Shown here: positions 53,474-62,984 of the stretch, piece by piece
How positions within the stretch are numbered: position 1 is the stretch's first letter
Layout: every line of letters begins with the position of its first letter
Origin: Acidobacteriaceae bacterium
GTDB lineage: Bacteria > Acidobacteriota > Terriglobia > Terriglobales > Acidobacteriaceae
Length of the DNA: 64,000 nt
Assembly: GCA_003134655.1 (NCBI GenBank)
Contig: PLBY01000131.1
Coordinates: 62,867 to 126,866, forward strand
Reading direction: 5' to 3'
Notes under the pieces: model-generated
Told to the model about the DNA's origin: nothing
The model's database searches: none
The model's input: the letters and a program-made list of their open reading frames with translations, nothing else
Program-made: the position numbers and the translations under genes

Positions 53474-55897
53474 GTGGCCGCAGAAGGTAGTCAAACATAT
53501 GAGGCTTTCGGCCGACCGGGGATGCCACCCAGGTGGACGTCGAGCTCGAAGGAAGGCGTGGGAACAGCGTATTCAACCTCAAGCCGGGTATGGTTCACCC
53601 TGTCCCATGGGATTCTCAACGAAATCTACTTTCCCACAATCGACCATCCGCAAACCAGGGATATGCAGTTCCTGATCACGGACGGTGAGAGCTTTTTTCA
53701 CGAAGAACGGCGCGACCTGGACCACGAAACTGAATGCATCGAGGCCGATGCGCTGGGGTATCGCGTGACTACCTCCGACCGCGATCACCGGTATCGGCTC
53801 GTCAAAGAGATGATCTCCGACCCTCACCAATCGTGCGTCCATATCAATTCACGACTGGAAGGCGACCCTGAATTTCTGAAGAAATTGCGGATCTATGCGC
53901 TACTTGCGCCCCATATGGAAGGCGGCGGTTATGGAAATTCAGCTTACCGATTCAAGACCGCTGGTCACAACGTTTTAATAGCACGCAAGGCCGGCAAGTT
54001 TCTTGCGATGGGAGCTAATGTCGGGTTCAGCAAGACTTCATGTGGTTACGTCGGGCACAGCGATGGATGGCAGGACCTTCACAAAGATTTCCAACTGGAC
54101 TGGGAATTCGACAAAGCCGAGGACGGTAATGTAGCCGTTATCGGCGAAGTTGACCTTAGCCAAAGCCGGGAGTTCACGGTTGGCATAGCATTTGGGGACA
54201 GTCTTCACGGCGCGGTAACAGTTCTCGAGCAATCGCTGGCGATTCCGTTTGCGGAACATCGCAAGATATTTGTCGACCAGTGGCATCGAGCGTGTAGTGG
54301 TATGAAGAAATTGGATGGCGTTTCGAGCGACCAGGGAAACTTGTATCGGACGAGCCGACACTTGCTGTTGGCGCATGAAGATAAGACATTTGCCGGCGCG
54401 CTGATTGCATCGGCGAGTATTCCGTGGGGGGACGCCAAGGGTGACGAAGACATAGGCGGCTATCATCTGGTATGGACTCGCGACATGGTGAACAGCGCGT
54501 TAGCTTTACTCGCCTGTGATGACAGGGCCACGCCGTTGCGCGCGCTTGTGTACCTCGCTTGCGTGCAACAATCCGATGGTGGATTTGCGCAAAATTTCTG
54601 GATTGACGGAACTCCGTACTGGCAGGGAGTTCAGCTTGACGAAGTCGCTTTTCCAATTCTTCTCGCCTGGCACTTGTGGAAGAAAGAAGCGCTTAGAGAT
54701 TTTGATCCTTACCCGATGGTGAGTTCCGCCGCAGCCTACCTTGTGAAGCACGGGCCAGTTACACAGCAAGAAAGATGGGAAGAGGGCAGCGGATATTCAC
54801 CATCCACCTTGGCGGTTTGCATCGCGGCCTTGGTCTGCGCTGCAGACTTTTCAAAAGCGAAGGGAAAGCAAGGCGACGCGGCCTTCTTGCATGATTACGC
54901 GGATTTTCTAGAATCTCATGTCGAAAGCTGGACCGTTACTGGTGAGGGATCGCTCGTTCCCGGAATTAAACGCCACTATATTCGCCTTCATCCCGCTGAG
55001 ATCGGCGATGCCTCACCGAATGAAGACCCCAATCAAGGATTCCTCGCTATTCATAATCTCCCCGCGGGACAGCCATCGCAGTTCCCGGCGAAAGACATCG
55101 TGGATGGCGGTTTCCTCGAACTGGTGCGGTACGGTATTCGCGAGCCAGGCGACCCTCTCATGGAAGACTCGTTGCGAGTCCTCGATGCGGTGTTGAAGGT
55201 TGATACACCGTTTGGCCCTTGCTGGCGCCGCTACAACCACGATGGCTACGGCTCCCTGCCGGATGGGGGTCCGTTTGCGGGCTCGGGGCAGGGCCGGGCG
55301 TGGCCGTTACTTACCGGCGAACGCGCACACTACGAGTTCGCTGCGGGACGGGATATTCGAAAGCTGATTCGTACCATGGAACAATTTGCATTCGGAGGCA
55401 GGCTGTTACCGGAACAGGTCTGGGATAGTCCCGACCTGAAGTCGGCTGGCATGTATCTAGGAAAGCCCGCAGGATCTGCCATGCCGTTAATGTGGGCCCA
55501 TGCTGAATATGTGAAGCTATTGCGTTCGGTTCTGGATGGCCACGTTTTCGATCTGATTCCAGTTGTCGCGGAACGATACCTGAAAAAGCGGGGCCGAAAG
55601 AACTTAGAACTTTGGATGCCTTCTCGCCACGTCAAAGAAGTGAACGTTAAGCAGATATTGCGAATCCAAGCGCCAGAACCATTCCGGCTGCATTGGACGA
55701 ACGACAGTTGGGCTTCGGCGAGCGACATACCATCCACTTCGACAGGAGTGGGAATTGAATTCGCCGATATCGCCATTGGCGGCGATCAGAGTGCTCCTGT
55801 GCAATTCACGTTCTTCTGGACCGGCCGCGACCGCTGGGAAGAACAAAACTATGAGGTAAGCATCAAACAGGAGCACAGGGATGCGGTCGCTGCTTGA
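53474..55897 (+). CDS. GH15 glucoamylase-type enzyme
   Basis: 807 residues, three parts: N-terminal beta-sandwich (about 20-280, GILNEIYFPTIDHPQTRDMQ), catalytic alpha/alpha toroid, and C-terminal extension. General acid in RWEEGSGYS (Glu436 or Glu437) and general base in LPEQVWD (Glu647). No signal peptide, so cytoplasmic: it should release glucose from the non-reducing ends of alpha-glucans such as glycogen. GTG start with GGGAGG about 8 bases upstream. Gene order GH15-gnd-zwf-ROK suggests feeding glucose into the pentose phosphate route. Confidence 0.95.
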   Translation: MAAEGSQTYEAFGRPGMPPRWTSSSKEGVGTAYSTSSRVWFTLSHGILNEIYFPTIDHPQTRDMQFLITDGESFFHEERRDLDHETECIEADALGYRVTTSDRDHRYRLVKEMISDPHQSCVHINSRLEGDPEFLKKLRIYALLAPHMEGGGYGNSAYRFKTAGHNVLIARKAGKFLAMGANVGFSKTSCGYVGHSDGWQDLHKDFQLDWEFDKAEDGNVAVIGEVDLSQSREFTVGIAFGDSLHGAVTVLEQSLAIPFAEHRKIFVDQWHRACSGMKKLDGVSSDQGNLYRTSRHLLLAHEDKTFAGALIASASIPWGDAKGDEDIGGYHLVWTRDMVNSALALLACDDRATPLRALVYLACVQQSDGGFAQNFWIDGTPYWQGVQLDEVAFPILLAWHLWKKEALRDFDPYPMVSSAAAYLVKHGPVTQQERWEEGSGYSPSTLAVCIAALVCAADFSKAKGKQGDAAFLHDYADFLESHVESWTVTGEGSLVPGIKRHYIRLHPAEIGDASPNEDPNQGFLAIHNLPAGQPSQFPAKDIVDGGFLELVRYGIREPGDPLMEDSLRVLDAVLKVDTPFGPCWRRYNHDGYGSLPDGGPFAGSGQGRAWPLLTGERAHYEFAAGRDIRKLIRTMEQFAFGGRLLPEQVWDSPDLKSAGMYLGKPAGSAMPLMWAHAEYVKLLRSVLDGHVFDLIPVVAERYLKKRGRKNLELWMPSRHVKEVNVKQILRIQAPEPFRLHWTNDSWASASDIPSTSTGVGIEFADIAIGGDQSAPVQFTFFWTGRDRWEEQNYEVSIKQEHRDAVAA

Positions 55898-56030
55898 GGC
55901 AGAAGGCGTACCGACTGGCCGTCTGATCGGTGTGGCATAGTCATTACCTTCTTATTCAAGTTGTTCGGAGCAGAAGAAGGCCTTATATACAGCTCGGACG
56001 TTGTTTTTCGCGAGTGAATGGAGAATGAAC

Positions 56031-57050
56031 ATGCAACTTGGAATGATTGGGCTGGGAAGAATGGGCGCGAGCATGGCGCGACGCCTGCTACGTGGCGGGC
56101 AGGAATGCGTTGTGTTCGATACGAAGCCCGCGAGCGTAAGCAGTTTAGCGAATGATGGTGCGATCGGAGCCAAGTCGCTCGACGACTTCGTCTCCAGGCT
56201 GAAGCCGCCACGCGCTGCCTGGATGATGGTGCCTGCCGCGGCCGTCGATAAGACGCTGCATGACCTTGCCGCTCGCATGCAGCAAGGGGACATCCTCATC
56301 GACGGAGGCAATTCTCACTACATCGACGACATCCGGCGCGCCAATGAGCTCAAGGCCAAAGGTATTCACTACGTCGACGCTGGGACGAGTGGCGGAGTCT
56401 GGGGTTCAGAGCGCGGGTACTCTCTGATGATCGGCGGCGAACAGGATGTCGTCCAGCATCTTGACCCAATCTTTGCCGCTCTCGCCTCGGGAATCGCCGC
56501 GGCGCCCCGCACCCCAGGTCGCGATAAGGATAAGACTGGTGGCACGGCCGAACGCGGCTATCTGCATTGCGGACCGAGCGGCGCCGGCCACTTCGTCAAG
56601 ATGGTCCACAACGGAATCGAGTACGGCATTATGGCGGCTTACGCGGAAGGCTTGAACATCCTTCAGCATGCTGATGCCGGCAAGAAAACGCTTGCGACCG
56701 ATGCGGAGACCGCCCCCTTGCGGCAACCCGAAATTTATCAATATGAGTTTTGTTTGCCCGACGTCGCAGAGGTCTGGCGTCGTGGCAGCGTGATAGCTTC
56801 GTGGCTGCTGGACCTCACGGCGACTGAGTTACTGAAAGAGCCAAGCCTGAAAAGCTACACGGGACGCGTATCGGATACGGGCGAGGGACGCTGGACAATC
56901 AAGGCCGCACTTGATGAAGCGGTCCCTGTCCCCGTTTTGAGTGCCGCACTTTATGAACGGTTCAGTTCCCGCGGCAATGCGGATTTTGCCGATCGAGTTT
57001 TGTCGGCGATGCGGAATGAGTTCGGCGGGCATGCAGAAAAAGCCGCGTGA
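56031..57050 (+). CDS. gnd: 6-phosphogluconate dehydrogenase, decarboxylating
   Basis: 339 residues, the shorter (NAD/NADP, YqeC-like) type. GLGRMGASMARRLL binds the cofactor; IDGGNSHYIDDIRRA and GTSGGVWG are substrate-site blocks; GHFVKMVHNGIEYGIM holds the catalytic Lys. Converts 6-phosphogluconate to ribulose-5-phosphate and CO2. Start at 56031 has GGAG 7 bases upstream. The stop overlaps the zwf GTG by 4 bases. A short charged insert (RTPGRDKDKTGGTAERG) is unusual. Confidence 0.95.
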   Translation: MQLGMIGLGRMGASMARRLLRGGQECVVFDTKPASVSSLANDGAIGAKSLDDFVSRLKPPRAAWMMVPAAAVDKTLHDLAARMQQGDILIDGGNSHYIDDIRRANELKAKGIHYVDAGTSGGVWGSERGYSLMIGGEQDVVQHLDPIFAALASGIAAAPRTPGRDKDKTGGTAERGYLHCGPSGAGHFVKMVHNGIEYGIMAAYAEGLNILQHADAGKKTLATDAETAPLRQPEIYQYEFCLPDVAEVWRRGSVIASWLLDLTATELLKEPSLKSYTGRVSDTGEGRWTIKAALDEAVPVPVLSAALYERFSSRGNADFADRVLSAMRNEFGGHAEKAA

Positions 57051-58468
57051 CGAGTGAAAGAAAAATGAGGAATCTCGATTCGGATGCGTTTGTCTTCTTC
57101 GGCGCCACTGGGGATCTGGCGTACAAGCAGATATTTCCCGCCCTTCAGGCGATGATCCGGCGCGGTCACTTTAATATGCCGATCATCGGACTGGCACGGT
57201 CTGCTAGGGACCTTGACCAGCTTCGGGCCCGTGCTCGCGAGAGTCTGGAGAAGCACGGCGGCCTGGATTCTGGCGCGTTTGCGGTGCTTTCGGAAAGACT
57301 ACAGTATGTCAACGGAGATTACGGATCCGAGCAGACATTCCGCGATCTGCGAAAGGCGCTTGGCGGAGCGTCTCGGCCTCTTTACTACTTTGCTATTCCG
57401 CCAGACTTGTTTGTGACCGTTGTCCAGGGCTTGGCCAGCGCGGGCTGCAACAAGGACGCGCGGGTGGTCGTCGAAAAACCTTTTGGCCGCGACCTTGCCT
57501 CCGCGCAGGCGCTCAACCGACTCCTCCTTCAGTCTTTCCCGGAATCTGCGGTTTTTAGGATCGATCACTACCTCGGCAAGGAACCAGTCCAGAACCTGCT
57601 CTACTTCCGTTTTGCCAACTCGTTTCTGGAGCCGATCTGGAACAGCAACTATGTCCGGAGCGTGCAGGTCACGATGGCAGAAACCTTCGGTATGGAAGGC
57701 CGCGGGAAGTTCTATGATGAGATAGGGGCGATCCGCGATGTCGTGCAAAACCATATGTTGGAGGTCATTGCGCTGCTCACGATGGAAGCGCCAACCGGTC
57801 GCGATCCAGATGCTTTGCGCGACGAGAAGCAGCGGGCTTTTCGAGCCATGCGGCCGCTTACTCCTGGGGATGTCGTTCGCGGTCGGTTCCATGGCTACCG
57901 CAAGGAAGATGGTGTCGCTTCCGATTCGCAGGTGGAGACATTCGCCGCAATCAGGTTACACATCGACACGTGGCGCTGGGCAGGTGTTCCATTCTACATT
58001 CGAGCCGGCAAGCGAATGCCGGTGACGGCAACCGAAGTATTGGTTGAACTCAAACGTCCGCCACAGGAAGTGTTCGACACCATCACCCAACGTCAAGCGA
58101 ATTACGTTCGCTTTCGTCTCAGCCCCAATGTGTCGATCGCTCTGGGCGCGCGGGCCAAGATGCCCGGAGAAGCGATCGTCGGCGAGGATGTGGAACTCGT
58201 CGTGCGACCAGGCTCAGGCGATGAGATGATGCCGTACGAACGACTGCTCGGGGATGCCATTCGAGGCGATCCTCTTCTGTTCGTTCGAGAGGATTCCGTG
58301 GAAGCCGCTTGGGGTGTTGTCGATCCGATTCTGGGAAACGTCACGCCGGTCCATGAGTACGAAGCCAATACCTGGGGGCCAGTCGAGACGGAGCAGATCA
58401 TGTCCGGCGACGACCGCTGGCACAATCCCCAGCCGAGCGCAGAAAAAACGCTGGCGGCGAAAGAATGA
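57047..58468 (+). CDS. zwf: Glucose-6-phosphate 1-dehydrogenase
   Basis: 473 residues. Cofactor motif GATGDL at 19-24, catalytic RIDHYLGKE at 171-179, plus the DVVQNHMLEVIALL block. Oxidises glucose-6-phosphate to 6-phosphogluconolactone. GTG start overlapping the gnd stop (GTGA), indicating coupling. Length slightly below the 490-residue average. No 6-phosphogluconolactonase gene follows, so that step must be encoded elsewhere or be spontaneous. Confidence 0.97.
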   Translation: MTSERKMRNLDSDAFVFFGATGDLAYKQIFPALQAMIRRGHFNMPIIGLARSARDLDQLRARARESLEKHGGLDSGAFAVLSERLQYVNGDYGSEQTFRDLRKALGGASRPLYYFAIPPDLFVTVVQGLASAGCNKDARVVVEKPFGRDLASAQALNRLLLQSFPESAVFRIDHYLGKEPVQNLLYFRFANSFLEPIWNSNYVRSVQVTMAETFGMEGRGKFYDEIGAIRDVVQNHMLEVIALLTMEAPTGRDPDALRDEKQRAFRAMRPLTPGDVVRGRFHGYRKEDGVASDSQVETFAAIRLHIDTWRWAGVPFYIRAGKRMPVTATEVLVELKRPPQEVFDTITQRQANYVRFRLSPNVSIALGARAKMPGEAIVGEDVELVVRPGSGDEMMPYERLLGDAIRGDPLLFVREDSVEAAWGVVDPILGNVTPVHEYEANTWGPVETEQIMSGDDRWHNPQPSAEKTLAAKE

Positions 58469-58588
58469 GTTCACAGCGCGAAGTCGTACTCCTGCAGATA
58501 AGATTGTACTTACGCGACACAGCTTGCACTGCACCACCGGTTCGTTTGCTTCGTAAGTGTGCACCGACGATACGCAATAGTGAATAGC

Positions 58589-59314
58589 ATGAAAATCCTG
58601 GTGATTGATGTCGGAGGCACTCACGTGAAGGTGCATCGCCCGGGGCACAAGGAGCCTGTCAAGATTCCCTCCGGCCCGACAATGACTGCGAAAGAAATGG
58701 TCGCGGACGTGAAGAAGGTCGCAGCTGAGTGGAAGTATTTCGCAGTGTCGATTGGTTATCCAGGCTCGGTTGTTCACGGGCGACCTGTCAGCGAACCGTA
58801 CAATCTTGGGCGCGGTTGGGTTGGCTTCGATTTCGCTCGGGCATTCGGTCATCGGGTTAAGGTGGTCAACGACGCCGCCATGCAGGCGCTGGGGAGCTAC
58901 AAAGGAGGGCGCATGCTCTTCCTGGGTTTGGGCACGGGGCTGGGTTCGGCAGTGATCGTCGATGGAGTCCTCGAACCCATGGAACTGGCTCACCTGCCTT
59001 ACAGAAAGGGACGAACCTTTGAGGACTATATAGGTCTGGCAGGCCTCAAACGACTGGGAAAGAAAAAGTGGCGTCACTATGTGGCTGACGTTGTGAAGCG
59101 GCTGAAAGTGGCGCTACAAGTGGACTACGTCGTGCTAGGCGGCGGTAATGTCCGGTTGCTCAAAGCGCTTCCAGCGAAGACCCGTTTAGGGGACAACTCC
59201 GACGCGTTCCTCGGTGGATCTCGACTTTGGAAAAAACGAAGCAGGTTTGTCCGTTGCCGTTTCGGCGATGCGACAAGCTCTCATCCTAAAGGGCGGTTAC
59301 GCCGCGCGAGGTGA
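58589..59314 (+). CDS. ROK-family glucokinase (polyphosphate-type likely)
   Basis: About 241 residues. ATP/polyphosphate site VIDVGGTHVK, FDFARAFGH, catalytic Asp in VVNDAAMQALG, FLGLGTGLGSA, and VVLGGGNVRLL. The short form with these blocks resembles polyphosphate glucokinases (PpgK). Phosphorylates glucose released by the GH15 enzyme. The end after SRLWKK reads unlike the family (SRFVRCRFGDATS), so the last residues may come from a frameshift after a normal C-terminus. The start has no strong ribosome binding site. Confidence 0.88.
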   Translation: MKILVIDVGGTHVKVHRPGHKEPVKIPSGPTMTAKEMVADVKKVAAEWKYFAVSIGYPGSVVHGRPVSEPYNLGRGWVGFDFARAFGHRVKVVNDAAMQALGSYKGGRMLFLGLGTGLGSAVIVDGVLEPMELAHLPYRKGRTFEDYIGLAGLKRLGKKKWRHYVADVVKRLKVALQVDYVVLGGGNVRLLKALPAKTRLGDNSDAFLGGSRLWKKRSRFVRCRFGDATSSHPKGRLRRAR

Positions 59315-60012
59315 AAAACCGCGCTGAGCGAGTATTTTCGGAATTCTTGCGGTTTTGGCTGTCCGGATGACGGCCTGTTTGTCCACCCGGATGCTGACTT
59401 CGGAGCGTGCTCAGGCGTGGTTGCGCTTCATCAGCGCCCAATCTCGTGATCATCTGACTGGCGTGCCACATGACTTGCAAATGCTTGGGTGTGCCCACCG
59501 TTCAAACTTATGGCTCCTTCTGTTGGGACGCAAGAGAGTCAGCGTCCCGGAGCTTTCATTCTCGTTCTCCATTTAACAGCGGCCACGCCATGGGGCATCC
59601 TTATGAAAAGTGGTCAATTTTGAACAGACCGGCGTTTTTACGTCGCCTAAGTTTGGTGCTTATGGCCGCGGCCTAGCAGAGGGGCTGTTTAACTCGCATG
59701 GGCCATCAGGTCATTGCGGGCGTGCGCAAATCGCGAGCCAAATACAGCTTGTAACCGGCCGGAGAAGATGTGGCAATGGACACCTCCAGATGTATTGCGC
59801 ATCAACGCCCATCTAACAAGTATTGGAGTTTCCGGAAGACGACTCTAGAATCTCATCGCTATCGCCTCCAGATCGCGTGGGGCTGCCACACCGTAATGAA
59901 GATGTCGAATGGCGCCGGCGGCCGCGGTTCTCCTGGAATTACAAACTGGAAGGCATGGACGCCGAAAACGAGGCCTGCCCTATCAAGCAACGAGTTCCCA
60001 AGGGGTAAAGTT
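59315..60012. other. Gene-poor stretch
   Basis: No supported gene. A longer in-frame extension upstream of the next gene begins at 59770 but has no family resemblance before 60013. Confidence 0.5.
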
Positions 60013-60330
60013 ATGCTTACGAAATGCAGTAATCCCTCCTGTCCAGCTCCGTTTCGGTATCTGGACGACGGCAGACTCTTTCGTCTCGAAAGCGACCTGA
60101 CAACACGGCCGTGCACGTGCAGCCGGGTGGAGTACTTCTGGCTTTGCCATCGCTGCTCGTCAACCATGATGCTGCGCCTGAGAGAAGATGGAACGGTGGT
60201 AACGGTTCTGCTCCCAGAGCCCATTCGTCCTGACCCTGACGGTGTCGCTCTTACCTCGACAGATCGAGACAAGGGGTTATTGCTCCGTAGCGTTAGCTCT
60301 CCTTGTGCTAGAGCTCCTCGGAGGTCGTAA
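60013..60330 (+). CDS. Conserved zinc-ribbon-like small protein
   Basis: About 105 residues. MLTKCSNPSCPAPFRYLDDG, RLFRLESD, and CTCSRVEYFWLCHRCSSTMML are conserved in hypotheticals of acidobacteria. Four Cys (CSNPSC and CHRC) can hold a zinc. Function not known. Start at 60013 preferred because the family begins there; AGGGG lies just upstream. Confidence 0.8.
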   Translation: MLTKCSNPSCPAPFRYLDDGRLFRLESDLTTRPCTCSRVEYFWLCHRCSSTMMLRLREDGTVVTVLLPEPIRPDPDGVALTSTDRDKGLLLRSVSSPCARAPRRS

Positions 60331-60358
60331 TAAAAACCGCGGTTGAAAGACGGACACC

Positions 60359-60595
60359 ATGCCAGATGACTGGAACGAGCACGATGATATTGCGGCAGGA
60401 ACGATGTGCCCAATGGCCGAATGCGGTGCGTTGGCGGTTGCCTACGGATCAACGGATGACGCGGGCCGTGACCATTCTCAGCCGTGGGAGTTCACGTGTC
60501 CGCGCTGCGGGATCGACTTTACCGTACCCGAAGATGAACTGCTTTTTCAGTCGGTGCCCAAAGAATGGCTATTAGCGAGGGTTCACGCCGCATAG
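60359..60595 (+). CDS. Small Cys-pair protein
   Basis: 78 residues with CPMAEC and CPRCGIDFTVPEDELLF, a zinc-ribbon plan, following 29 bases after the previous gene. Conserved hypothetical type. Function not known. Confidence 0.65.
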   Translation: MPDDWNEHDDIAAGTMCPMAECGALAVAYGSTDDAGRDHSQPWEFTCPRCGIDFTVPEDELLFQSVPKEWLLARVHAA

Positions 60596-60660
60596 CCGAG
60601 CGCGGCAAGGAAGCGTCAACAGAAGCCGTCAACCATTACCTACAAAGGAGTGACATCACA

Positions 60661-60864
60661 ATGAAGCCTACGTCCACAATACCCACTCCGCTAAGTACAC
60701 CCAACCAAACAACCAAATCTACCGGTGAGCTCCAAGAGCAAATCCGTCGTCGCGCCTACGAACTGTACGAGCAACGTGGGAGAGACGATGGGCACGAACT
60801 AGACCATTGGCTGCAAGCAGAGTCGGAGGTGACTCAACAGAAGGCGAAGATAGTCGCCGCATAG
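60661..60864 (+). CDS. DUF2934 domain protein
   Basis: About 67 residues. The tail QEQIRRRAYELYEQRGRDDG and HELDHWLQAESEV is the DUF2934 helix pair, a small domain common in acidobacteria and plant-associated bacteria. Start at 60661 has AAAGGAG about 11 bases upstream. Function unknown. Confidence 0.92.
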   Translation: MKPTSTIPTPLSTPNQTTKSTGELQEQIRRRAYELYEQRGRDDGHELDHWLQAESEVTQQKAKIVAA

Positions 60865-61059
60865 AACCAGTATTCGCGCAAGGCCCACGTCGACCATAGA
60901 TGCTTTCCAAGAGGTTTTGCCCAGCGTTGAGCTTAGGCTGACCCAAATAATTTGGGCTACGACGCGCTCCCTTCCGGCGTTGTTCAAGGCTGGGTAGGTG
61001 TCGCACGCTCTGTTCCAGGAGAGTGATCTGGATGTGCACTAGACGGGTGTCTCTTTTGT

Positions 61060-61165
61060 AAGTGTTTGAAACTGTGCAATGTTGAACAGTTACGGCATTG
61101 TTAATCGCGCTCTACGATTATCCACTTTTCGACGAAATATCAATGACAACCGCTGAACTCGAACT
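61060..61165 (+). repeat. Dispersed motif, copy 6, before oleate hydratase
   Basis: ACTGTGCAATGTTGAACAGT at 61071-61090 is a perfect 5-base dyad (ACTGT/ACAGT). Then CAATGACAACCGCTGAACTC at 61141 matches the region after copy 1. Position upstream of the hydratase start suggests a promoter role. Confidence 0.55.
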
Positions 61166-61195
61166 GGTCCATTGTGTCCGCAGGGGAGATCTTAC

Positions 61196-62830
61196 ATGGT
61201 GAGTGCAGGTCAGCGTCCTAGGGCTGGGACAGAGCACGAGTTCGATCACCCGGTTCGGGACGGTACGAAGGCCTATCTGGTCGGCGGCGGCATCGCCTCG
61301 CTTGCCAGCGCCGCCTATCTAATCAGAGACGGCGGCATTCCAGGCAAGAACATCTCCATCTTTGAAGAGACCAATGTGATGGGCGGAAGCTTGGACGGTC
61401 AGGGGTCGCCGGAGCACAACTATGTAATCCGCGGTGGCCGGATGTTCACAGAAGAGGCCTACACCTGCATGTTCGATCTGTTGTCCTTCATCCCGTCGCA
61501 CACTGCCCCCGGCAAATCCGTCAAGGATGAGATTTACGAATTCAATGCGCGCATTAAGAGCGATTCGCACGCGAGGCTGGTCAGAAACGGCCAGAAGATT
61601 GATGCGTCCGCTATGGGGCTGACCAACAAGGACCGGCTGGAGCTGGTTGCGATCATCGCCACGTCCGAGGATTCCCTCGGCGCAAAGAGAATCGAAGACG
61701 TTTTCGATCCGTCGTTCTTCAAGACAAACTTCTGGTATATGTGGTGCACCACATTCGCATTCCAGCCGTGGCACAGCGCAGTCGAGCTGAAGCGGTATTT
61801 GCTCCGGTTCATCCAAGAGTTTCCCCGCATTCATACGCTCGCCGGCGTCCGGCGCACGCCGTACAACCAGTATGATTCGATAGTCCTGCCCGTCACTACA
61901 TGGTTGAAGGACCGTGGCGTCCAGTTTGTGATGGGCGCGACGGTGACTGGCATGGATTTCAAATATGGCCAGAACGGCAAGGGTGTTGAGCGGATTGATT
62001 ACCAGTGCGACGGAACGAAGCACGAGATCGCCGTCGGGTCGGACGATTTGGTCTTTGTCACGAACGGATCAATGACCGCCGCTTCTAGCCTGGGATCGAT
62101 GACGTCGCCCCCCAGGCTGGTAACGAAGGACGAGGGTGGCTCCTGGGCGCTTTGGGAGTCGCTCGCGAAAGACCACTCCGATTTCGGCAGGCCGTCGGCC
62201 TTCAACGGGAACATCAGCCAGTCGAAATGGCTGTCTTTCACCGCCGCTTTGCGCGACCCGACGTTCTTCGGCCTCATGGAGGAATTCACTGGCAATAAGG
62301 CGGGCACCGGCGGCTTGGTGACCCTCACGGACTCCAACTGGCTCATGTCCGTAGTCCTGCCCTACCAGCCCCATTTCATCAATCAGCCAAAGGACGTCAA
62401 TGTATTCTGGGGATACGGCCTATTCCCCGATGAAGAAGGCAACTACATCAAGAAGAAGATGTCGGATTGCACCGGCGAAGAACTCCTCGAAGAGCTCGGC
62501 CGCCACCTACGCTTCGACGATCACATCCCGCTGATTGTGAAGACGTCAAATTGCATCCCGTGCATGATGCCATTCATCACGAGCCAGTTCATGCCTAGGG
62601 TCAAAGGCGATCGCCCGCTGGTGAGGCCCACGGGAACCACCAACATCGCGTTCATCGGGCAATACTGCGAACTGCCTGACGATGTGGTGTTCACGGTGGA
62701 GTACTCGGTGCGATCGGCGCAGACGGCTGTGTATTCGCTTCTGAATGTTGATAAAGACGTGTCGCCCCTTTACAAGGCGGAGCATGACGTCGGGGTATTG
62801 TTCAGCTCCCTTAAGACGATGTTTCACTAG
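61196..62830 (+). CDS. ohyA: Oleate hydratase
   Basis: About 544 residues, FAD-dependent; adds water to the 9,10 double bond of oleate and other unsaturated fatty acids. FAD site AYLVGGGIASLASAAYLI, then VIRGGRMFTEEAYTCMFDLL and SFIPSHT, PWHSAVELKRYLLRF. Belongs to the branch with FSYL- or FTEE-type sequence rather than the EMENHF type. Start at 61196 has GGGGAG. May detoxify fatty acids or tune the membrane together with cfa. Confidence 0.94.
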   Translation: MVSAGQRPRAGTEHEFDHPVRDGTKAYLVGGGIASLASAAYLIRDGGIPGKNISIFEETNVMGGSLDGQGSPEHNYVIRGGRMFTEEAYTCMFDLLSFIPSHTAPGKSVKDEIYEFNARIKSDSHARLVRNGQKIDASAMGLTNKDRLELVAIIATSEDSLGAKRIEDVFDPSFFKTNFWYMWCTTFAFQPWHSAVELKRYLLRFIQEFPRIHTLAGVRRTPYNQYDSIVLPVTTWLKDRGVQFVMGATVTGMDFKYGQNGKGVERIDYQCDGTKHEIAVGSDDLVFVTNGSMTAASSLGSMTSPPRLVTKDEGGSWALWESLAKDHSDFGRPSAFNGNISQSKWLSFTAALRDPTFFGLMEEFTGNKAGTGGLVTLTDSNWLMSVVLPYQPHFINQPKDVNVFWGYGLFPDEEGNYIKKKMSDCTGEELLEELGRHLRFDDHIPLIVKTSNCIPCMMPFITSQFMPRVKGDRPLVRPTGTTNIAFIGQYCELPDDVVFTVEYSVRSAQTAVYSLLNVDKDVSPLYKAEHDVGVLFSSLKTMFH

Positions 62831-62984
62831 CGGGGCGATCGTTGCCACTAAAAAGTGGTAAATACATAGCGGCTGACGGAGGATTGGCAGTAGGGCGACG
62901 GAGTCCTCCTCATCTAGAATTTCCGCGTCACAGCTCTTGGATGTGGGTTGGTCGCCCGCACGTACAACGAAAGGATCGTGTCGA

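Noticed and set aside
59770..60012. Longer start for the zinc-ribbon protein
   Set aside because: The added 81 residues have no family likeness and the family begins at 60013.
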